This document shows, one piece after another, positions 58,781 to 64,000 of a stretch of DNA of 64,000 bases. Below the pieces are notes generated by a model that saw nothing but the letters and a program-made list of their open reading frames with translations, was not told the origin of the DNA and searched no databases. Within the stretch, counting starts at the first letter, position 1; the number at the start of each line of letters is the position of its first letter. Source of the DNA: Rikenella sp031551865 (GTDB taxonomy: Bacteria > Bacteroidota > Bacteroidia > Bacteroidales > Rikenellaceae); contig JAVBMY010000005.1 in assembly GCA_031551865.1 (NCBI GenBank), forward strand, positions 1 to 64,000, given 5' to 3'. A program made the translations under genes and the position numbers.

Positions 58781-58830
58781 GGTGTTAGATTTAGTTTAAC
58801 AATTTGTTATTTAGTTTATGTTGTGTAGGT

Positions 58831-60441
58831 TCATTGTTGCGCTTTGATGACCTCGGCAGCGTTCCGTACGGCTTTCGGACACCCGTTTACCTGGGCGAGT
58901 TCTGATTTCGCGTTGTCCCACTGCCCCAGCAGGCCATAATAAATGCCCATGTTATTGTGATAAGCGTCCGTTTGTCCCCGGGGAGAAACTTTCGAGAGAA
59001 AGCCTAAGGCCGAGGCGGGGTCTTTACGTTCCAGGGCACACGCGGCAGCATTCAGGTTGGCGATGTCGCTCTGCGGAAAGATGCGGGCGGCCACTTCGAA
59101 GGTTTCGCTGAAACCCGCCGAGCCTGCCGGATAACTCCGGGCTATCAGGAACATCTCGTTCAGTGAGAGCAGGTAAGGATTGACTTTCATCACCTCTTTA
59201 CCTTTTTCGATGGTGAACGGAAGCACGGTATAGTCCAGGCGATACTCGCAACGGCGGAGCAATGGGAACATCTCGGCCTTCATCCGGCGGTACGGAACGC
59301 CTCCGGACAATTCCATAAGCATCTTTTCACGCCCGTCGAAAATATCCGTACCGCGGATGATCTCCAGTATCCCGTATTTCTCCGCCATGCCCGAGCGGGC
59401 AACCAGCGTGTCAAGCATGGCCCAGTCTTCACCCACTCCTTTCGAGGAGAAAAGCGGTGCGGGGAGACCCGCGACGGCCATGACCTGTTTTTTGAGAGCC
59501 GCGGCACGTTTCTCCGATACGGCCATATTGGTCGCGTAAGTTCCCTCGGGGGATGCGTAACCGGTGATGGTGATTCCCGTGATGGTCGCGTCGGGGTTCT
59601 GGTGGATGCTGCGCAGGGTCGTATAGATTTTCTCCAATTCCGCGGAGTTGTTCCCGAACAAGGGGTCAATAACCGATTTCCCTGCCGCATAGTCTATGTA
59701 GGCGCTACCGGATTCGTTGCGCCTCTTGATCGGCTCGGCTTCGGGCGTTATGTAGCTTACCTCGAACCGAGGAACGTAAGGCGCAGGGGGGGCGGGTTTA
59801 GGCTGAACAGGAATATAGACCGGAACAGGCTGCGGGGCGGGTTTCTTTTTGCCACCGATATTGAATATGAGGGTAACCCCGGCTTTCGTGGGGCCGAAAT
59901 AGTTCTTTGTCTCGCTGGCGATCTTGCGGCCGCAGTTGTAGCAGGGATATTTATCGTAAGAGAGATAAGCGTAGCCCACACCCACTGTGGCCTCCATCGC
60001 CCAGCGATGCGAGAAGTTCCAGCGATAACCATAGGACACGCCCGCTCCGGCCAGCCACCCTTCAAAGCGGTGCTGCGCCATGTACTCCGAAAAAGGCGGT
60101 GAGGGCAGCGCACTTACATTATATAGTGCGTAATGCCCGTGCAGCCCGAAAAAAGAGCCTCGGAAGGTTTCGCGCATCCACCACCGCACTTCGGGCTGCA
60201 CCAGGAAGTGCTTCCATTTGCGGTTATCGCTGAACGTCCAGCCATTATAATTCAATGGTACGTCGAGCGACACCCGGTTTGAGAGCCGAAACTCGGCTCC
60301 CAGGTTGATTGTCGCCGTAGCGTCGTAAAGAAGGTTGGTTTTGATACCAGAAGCAGGAAGGGCTCCTGGCTTGTTCTGGGCCGTTGCACTACCTAAGAAC
60401 AGGCAGACGGCAGAGAAAGTCGTGATTAAATAGGATCTCAT
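58831..60441 (-). CDS. DUF3575-OmpA-TPR fusion protein (locus V)
   Basis: A 536-residue exported protein that joins in one chain what loci I and II encode as two genes. After a signal peptide (GSATAQ, about 22) comes a DUF3575 domain (about 30-200: GIKTNLLYD, FFGLHGHYALYN, YDKYPCYNC). A Pro-rich linker (PAPQPVPVYIPVQPKPAPP) leads to an OmpA-like domain with ITITGYASPEGTY near residue 304. The C-terminus has TPR-like helices (AYHNNMGIYYGLLGQWDNA). The fused layout implies that the separate DUF3575 and DUF3868/OmpA proteins work together, probably as an outer-membrane and cell-wall platform for the pilus. It lies downstream of the AraC regulator and starts the structural part of locus V. Confidence 0.88.
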   Translation of the reverse strand: MRSYLITTFSAVCLFLGSATAQNKPGALPASGIKTNLLYDATATINLGAEFRLSNRVSLDVPLNYNGWTFSDNRKWKHFLVQPEVRWWMRETFRGSFFGLHGHYALYNVSALPSPPFSEYMAQHRFEGWLAGAGVSYGYRWNFSHRWAMEATVGVGYAYLSYDKYPCYNCGRKIASETKNYFGPTKAGVTLIFNIGGKKKPAPQPVPVYIPVQPKPAPPAPYVPRFEVSYITPEAEPIKRRNESGSAYIDYAAGKSVIDPLFGNNSAELEKIYTTLRSIHQNPDATITGITITGYASPEGTYATNMAVSEKRAAALKKQVMAVAGLPAPLFSSKGVGEDWAMLDTLVARSGMAEKYGILEIIRGTDIFDGREKMLMELSGGVPYRRMKAEMFPLLRRCEYRLDYTVLPFTIEKGKEVMKVNPYLLSLNEMFLIARSYPAGSAGFSETFEVAARIFPQSDIANLNAAACALERKDPASALGFLSKVSPRGQTDAYHNNMGIYYGLLGQWDNAKSELAQVNGCPKAVRNAAEVIKAQQ

Positions 60442-60485
60442 TTACAGCGTATTCGTTCGGATCGAGGATGGCTTTATGGTATAGA

Positions 60486-60500
60486 ACACAAGTAAAGTGT
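60486..60500. promoter_or_regulatory. Small inverted repeat before the DUF3575-OmpA gene
   Basis: ACAC-AAGTA-AAGTGT, 45 bp upstream of the ATG at 60441. Related sequences ACAC-TTATACT-AAGTGT (61675-61691, upstream of the AraC gene) and ACAC-CCG-AAGTGT (47188-47200, locus IV) suggest a shared operator for the AraC regulators. The spacers differ, so this is tentative. Confidence 0.3.
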
Positions 60501-60595
60501 CCTATCAATAAAGCGGCAACGAACCGATCGGTGCTGCAAATTTGCTGCCATTATCCGGAGCATAATTGCGAATCACGTCCGGATTTTTTATAATT

Positions 60596-61450
60596 TCACC
60601 CTTTTATGGGCTGTTTTCTAATTCGTCCGGGAGGATTTCCGAGATTGGCACGGCAGAACTCGCTGAATTGCGACGGCGACTTAAAGCCGTACTCTTCGGA
60701 TATTTGCTTGAAATTCTTTTCTCCCGTGCAGATTTCTTTATAGACCGCCCTTGCTTTCTGTTCCTTCATCCAGGCATAAACCGGTTGTCCGAACACGGCT
60801 TTGAATTTCTTCGAGAATCCCGAATAGGTCAGGTTGAGCGCTTCGGCCAACTCATAGGCCGTGTTATAATACAAGTAATTGTTACGTACGACCTCCACGA
60901 AGCCCGTGTCGATGCTCAATATCTTATGAAAAAAGTTCCTGAGCTGTTCTTTCGTATAGTATAACCTGAGCAACACGAAAAACTCCTTAACCTTTATATC
61001 CAGGTAATAGCGGCACCTGAAGTTGCCGTCAATAAACGGTTCGAGGCTCGCTATGTATTGGCCGATGGCGTGATTGGCTTCGAGCATACAGATGTCGTGT
61101 TCCTGGCGCCGGGGCCTCGCATCGATAAAAAGCTGCTCGATCCCATAGCTTTCACAAAGCCTCACATGGTCGTACATGCGCAGCAAAAGCACTTCAGAGT
61201 CGGTTTCTCCGCTGTATACAACCCGTGCACCGAGAGGGATAAATATGAAATGCCCTTCGGTAGTCTGTGTTTCCGGATAGTCACGGAAAGAAAAACTCAC
61301 CCTCCCTTTGAGCAGGAAGACGATGGTATTGTAGCGGGCCACGGTTTCATGCCGGTGGCCTTTTTTCGTGCGCCACAGGTCGATCATCGCGTGGTCTGAG
61401 TTGTCGTAATTGAGGCAATGAGTGTGTTCCGTTATATTGTAGAACTCCAT
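60596..61450 (-). CDS. AraC-family transcriptional regulator (locus V)
   Basis: A 284-residue regulator with a cupin-like N-terminal domain (TIVFLLKGRVSFSFRD, about 45-115) and a C-terminal AraC double HTH. The first helix-turn-helix is around AYELAEALNLTYSGFSKKF and the second around FKQISEEYGFKSPSQFSEFCR. It resembles the locus IV regulator over its length (IRNFIR- versus IGQYIASL-type linker, then FRCRYYLDIKVKEFFVLLRLYYTKEQL against LRCRHYLENKLSELFFLLRAYYTKEEL). It is 154 bp upstream of the DUF3575-OmpA gene on the same strand. It very probably controls locus V; its signal is unknown. Confidence 0.9.
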   Translation of the reverse strand: MEFYNITEHTHCLNYDNSDHAMIDLWRTKKGHRHETVARYNTIVFLLKGRVSFSFRDYPETQTTEGHFIFIPLGARVVYSGETDSEVLLLRMYDHVRLCESYGIEQLFIDARPRRQEHDICMLEANHAIGQYIASLEPFIDGNFRCRYYLDIKVKEFFVLLRLYYTKEQLRNFFHKILSIDTGFVEVVRNNYLYYNTAYELAEALNLTYSGFSKKFKAVFGQPVYAWMKEQKARAVYKEICTGEKNFKQISEEYGFKSPSQFSEFCRANLGNPPGRIRKQPIKG

Positions 61451-61986
61451 ACTGTTTTAGTACTTATATTGCAAATGGTTGAAATGAAGGGAGTATTAGA
61501 AAGACAACAACCTATTCCGTTCCGGCCGGTTTTATGGCGGTCCGAAGCCTGTCGTACCGTTTATTCCGACCGGATCGTCTTTGAGGAATACGTTACAAGT
61601 CAAAATATTTATTTAACAAGTTATGTCGTAAATCGTTCGGGATAATGCGTTTGAGTTTCTCGCCGGCGTTTATTACACTTATACTAAGTGTCCGAACCGC
61701 GGGAGAGGCTCTCTGAAACGTTACAAAGCTATATATTTTTCCTTATTCCGGTAAAGTTTCCGCCCGGGCTGTTCCGCCTTTTACCCCCTATAACCATTTT
61801 GCTGATGGCGCCGGAAACGGAAGGTTGCACGACGCCAGGCAGGAATAGATTACCTTCTCCGAGGCGTACCCAAACCCTTTGCTGATCCCCCGGAGGGGAT
61901 GCTTCTGTTTCTTCCCGATGGTCGCGCCCACTTTGGACAAGGCCCTGAATACAAATGACATTAAAATATCACAACTGTGTAACTGA
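61451..61986. other. Gene-free region upstream of the locus V AraC gene
   Basis: No convincing coding frame on either strand. It contains the 17-bp inverted repeat ACACTTA-TAC-TAAGTGT (61675-61691) and AT-rich stretches that may hold the regulator promoter. The right part may be the decayed 5' portion of the barrel gene whose 3' end lies at 61987-62268. Confidence 0.45.
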
Positions 61987-62268
61987 ATGTACCTGGCCAA
62001 AATAAAAAAGAGACCATATGGCAGATTCCTTTCTTTTAACAAAAGAATAACAGGTCTATCGTTTGGATTCACCGGGCGTACGAAAGAGACGACACGCACA
62101 GCCCGCCGAATATTCGACCCATTCGTCTCTGCCGAGGTAAACACGTTCGGCCAAGGCGCCGTGGGCGGCGGCATTTTTATCAACAACTTCGGCCTGCAGG
62201 CAAAATACATATACGACTTCCGCTACAGCAAATCAGCGATCGGGGTAGGAATACAAATCAAATTCTAA
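61987..62268 (+). pseudogene. 3' fragment of an outer-membrane beta-barrel gene
   Basis: A 93-codon frame whose last 70 codons look like the end of a Bacteroidetes outer-membrane barrel: alternating hydrophobic strands (LSFGFTGRTKET, AEVNTFGQGAVGGGIFINN, LQAKYIYDFRYSKSAIGVG) and a terminal IQIKF ending in Phe. There is no signal peptide and no upstream barrel strands, so the 5' part is missing. Its end matches the scrap at 30471-30523. Like that scrap it converges on a gene with the same C-terminal domain type (62368-64000), with a shared terminator hairpin between. Confidence 0.55.
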
Positions 62269-62292
62269 AAAACTAACCATACCAAAAAGAAC

Positions 62293-62313
62293 AGGGGGCT
62301 ATCGAAGCCCCCT
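62293..62313. terminator. Bidirectional terminator hairpin
   Basis: Stem AGGGGGCT / AGCCCCCT (loop ATCGA); T-rich on both sides (GTTTCTTTG to the right, and GTTCTTTTTGG on the minus strand). It lies between the convergent barrel fragment and the protease-like gene. Confidence 0.75.
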
Positions 62314-62367
62314 GTTTCTTTGTAATTACCAAATAGGGCCCGGGCCCTCTGGTTCAAAAAGATCATC

Positions 62368-64000
62368 CTAGTAGTACTCAGAGTTTTCTTCGACGGCGAC
62401 ATGCTTTGTCCACCAATTGGAATAGACCCTGGCCCCATTCTCAATTTTGTACATTCTCGCCTTTATGGTATAGGTACCCGGGCCGCCGAACTGTGCCATA
62501 GCACGGGCTTTATTTTGGAAATCCGGGCTTATGTTCGACGACCAACTTCCGTAGGGATCGGTCATCTCCCACTCGACCTCGACCCCACTGGGAATCTCGG
62601 CAGGACACATTTCTTGATCTCCCAAATCGAAAGCATGCATACTGCGCGATTTTGCCGCAGATACGCCTATGATCCCCATTATCTCCGGGAATGCAGGCGC
62701 CAAGGGTTGGACAAGAGCCTTACATTTGTAAGTGACGGTATAACCGGCAGGCCCCCCTGGATCTGGATTGGGAAATTGATTCCTAAAAAATACGTCTGCG
62801 TATACATATTTCACGCCGGTTGTAGTGGATACAAAAGTTCCGCTATTGGTAGTCGAGGAAATCAATGTGACACTCGGGTCATTGCTATACCAGCGCGAAA
62901 CATACCCCGTAGACCCAAGAGGTACAGACCCCGGAATAGTGAAAGTAAACGGCAGGGTTGCCGAAGGATGGGAAGGAGAACTTACATAAGGGGTACTAAC
63001 ATCCGAATTACGACTCAATGTAGGATATGTCTCGGTTGAAAGTTTATGTTCCACGATTACTGACACCGAAACATCCCCCTCTTTCGCAAACTTAATTTTC
63101 AGCAAAGTGCTGCCCTGCCCAGACACAATAGTGGGACTTGCCGTGCCGCTAACCGACCATGTGATTGTGAAATCATTGAGGTTCTTCCCTTCGAGGCCCT
63201 TAAGTTCATAAATGACCTGATCATCAAAATAGATAGCCTGAGGGGCGGTAAGGCTCAAACTCAATTGCGGGGGGCGAACACGCGAATAAACCCGCTTGGA
63301 ATTTTCAGGCTTAAAGTATGTACCTCCGTTATACTTATACTTCAAGGCCGCTGTGGCAGACAACATACCGGCTTTAGTTGACTTCACTTTCAACAAAGTA
63401 GTTCCTTGCCCCGATACGATTGAGGGATTAGACACGCCGCTGACCGTCCAGGTAATCTCAAAATAATTGAGATTCAACGCTCCTAAATCTTTAAGCTCAA
63501 TAGTAACTACTTCGCCAAAAAATAGGCTATCGGCGGGAAACTGGACCCTTGGATTCGCATTAAATGTAGGATACGCACGTTTAATTCCATCTGTGTCGAA
63601 TCCCGAAAAAACGGCAAACTCTTTCCAAGCCCCATGAGTTCCATCAGGTAACATAACAGAAATATCATCACGCTCCGAACTAAGATGAACAGTCCCTGAA
63701 GGATAATTACTCCAATCCGATTGGGGCTTAACGTGTTCAAAACCCAATATATGCCCAAGAGCATGCATAAAAACACGTTGGGCCTGAGAAAAAGTAGTAG
63801 GCATAGCTGTACTAGTTGTGTTTAGCTTAATGTTTTTGCCATACATACCCTTAGATGGTCTGTCACACGAGGCTTGGGTAGTTCCGCCGATGGTTTGTTT
63901 TGACACTTTGACGGCGTTTGGAGTTCCTGCTCCGACCATACGGAATTCTATAGTACAGTCTGGTATACCGTTCCATGCTTCCATGGCATATCTTAAAGCA
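62368..64000 (-). CDS. M57-type metalloprotease-like protein with altered zinc motif, 5' end outside window
   Basis: Partial gene, open through the right edge; 538 residues are seen from the ATG at 63984 and the frame continues upstream. The N-terminal part resembles Bacteroidetes dual-action (M57, HEIGH-type) metallopeptidases. The zinc motif reads HALGHILGFEH, where the catalytic Glu of HExxHxxGxxH is Ala. Two Ig/PKD-like repeats follow (ITWTVSG.. and ITWSVSG.., each with IVSGQG and LLK), at about 150-240 and 240-330. The last 200 residues are paralogous to those of the 30592-32154 lipoprotein (YVSRWY, QFGGPGTYTI, YSNWWTK). The TAG stop is followed in frame by 13 codons (DDLFEP...GPIW) matching the end of that paralogue (DDLIEDGPIF), so the stop may be premature. 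Secreted location is likely but not visible. Confidence 0.7.
   Translation of the reverse strand, partial: ALRYAMEAWNGIPDCTIEFRMVGAGTPNAVKVSKQTIGGTTQASCDRPSKGMYGKNIKLNTTSTAMPTTFSQAQRVFMHALGHILGFEHVKPQSDWSNYPSGTVHLSSERDDISVMLPDGTHGAWKEFAVFSGFDTDGIKRAYPTFNANPRVQFPADSLFFGEVVTIELKDLGALNLNYFEITWTVSGVSNPSIVSGQGTTLLKVKSTKAGMLSATAALKYKYNGGTYFKPENSKRVYSRVRPPQLSLSLTAPQAIYFDDQVIYELKGLEGKNLNDFTITWSVSGTASPTIVSGQGSTLLKIKFAKEGDVSVSVIVEHKLSTETYPTLSRNSDVSTPYVSSPSHPSATLPFTFTIPGSVPLGSTGYVSRWYSNDPSVTLISSTTNSGTFVSTTTGVKYVYADVFFRNQFPNPDPGGPAGYTVTYKCKALVQPLAPAFPEIMGIIGVSAAKSRSMHAFDLGDQEMCPAEIPSGVEVEWEMTDPYGSWSSNISPDFQNKARAMAQFGGPGTYTIKARMYKIENGARVYSNWWTKHVAVEENSEYY

Noticed and set aside
61788..62210. A 140-codon minus-strand frame opposite the barrel fragment.
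   Set aside because: Shadow of the barrel fragment and the preceding non-coding text; no domain or ribosome site.
1..64000. Search for tRNA, rRNA, CRISPR arrays, transposases or integrases.
   Set aside because: None recognised. The only repeats are the short elements listed; no regular repeat-spacer pattern and no DDE or recombinase protein was found.

Overview
The window looks like a stretch of a GC-rich Bacteroidales genome, most likely an Alistipes-like (Rikenellaceae) gut bacterium. That is an inference from three things: dense FimA/Mfa1-type (type V) fimbrial loci, Bacteroidetes -33/-7 promoters (TTTG or GTTG, about 20 bp, TAnnTTTG), and anaerobe genes such as a class I hybrid-cluster protein and a Ser-type sulfatase. 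No rRNA, tRNA, transposase, integrase or CRISPR array was seen.

The main content is five fimbrial loci. Locus I (minus strand, 13369 down past the left edge) reads ECF sigma, FecR, STN-DUF3575 protein, DUF3868/OmpA/TPR protein, Mfa2-like anchor, fimbrillin, then three tandem FISUMP-domain lipoproteins; the third is cut by the window edge. Locus II (plus, 13963-22271) is its divergent mirror image with the same gene order, but ends in one fimbrillin carrying BspA-type leucine-rich repeats. Locus III (minus, 43956-35503) reads DUF3575, DUF5119 anchor, four fimbrillins and a fimbrillin with a LamG-like C-terminus. Locus IV (plus, 46325-53832) reads AraC regulator, Mfa1, Mfa2, FISUMP tip protein and an accessory fimbrillin. 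Locus V (minus, 61450-54202) reads AraC regulator, a DUF3575-OmpA-TPR fusion, Mfa1, Mfa2 and a tip protein with a DUF1566-like C-terminus. Each locus seems to pair a conserved shaft/anchor set with its own C-terminal tip module. Nearly all shaft and tip proteins have a lipobox followed by a Lys/Arg-Ala-type site, as expected for lipoprotein export and trypsin-like maturation of type V pilins.

Between loci II and III (22.3-35.5 kb) lies non-fimbrial content. It holds a small CWC-type Cys-rich protein, an AspT/YidE-like transporter, a DUF488 protein, a YeiH-type transporter and the hcp/ferredoxin pair with a divergent Crp/Fnr regulator (probable nitrosative-stress module). A Cys-rich lipoprotein and a large arylsulfatase follow. 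A DUF1254/DUF1214 lipoprotein sits between loci III and IV. The right edge holds a metalloprotease-like protein whose C-terminus is paralogous to the 30.6-32.2 kb lipoprotein. Both of those genes converge on the 3' end of a decayed outer-membrane barrel gene.

The most notable unexplained signal is a 31-bp motif with fixed internal spacing. It lies upstream of both fecR genes and of the LRR fimbrillin, and fits a promoter read by the two ECF sigma factors, whose region 4 shares a 34-residue identical block. Other structured DNA includes two inverted-repeat-bounded elements of about 190 and 133 bp, a perfect 29-bp inverted repeat, G-poor leaders before the fimbrillins, and a tandem 69-bp repeat in the leader of the first sigma gene.
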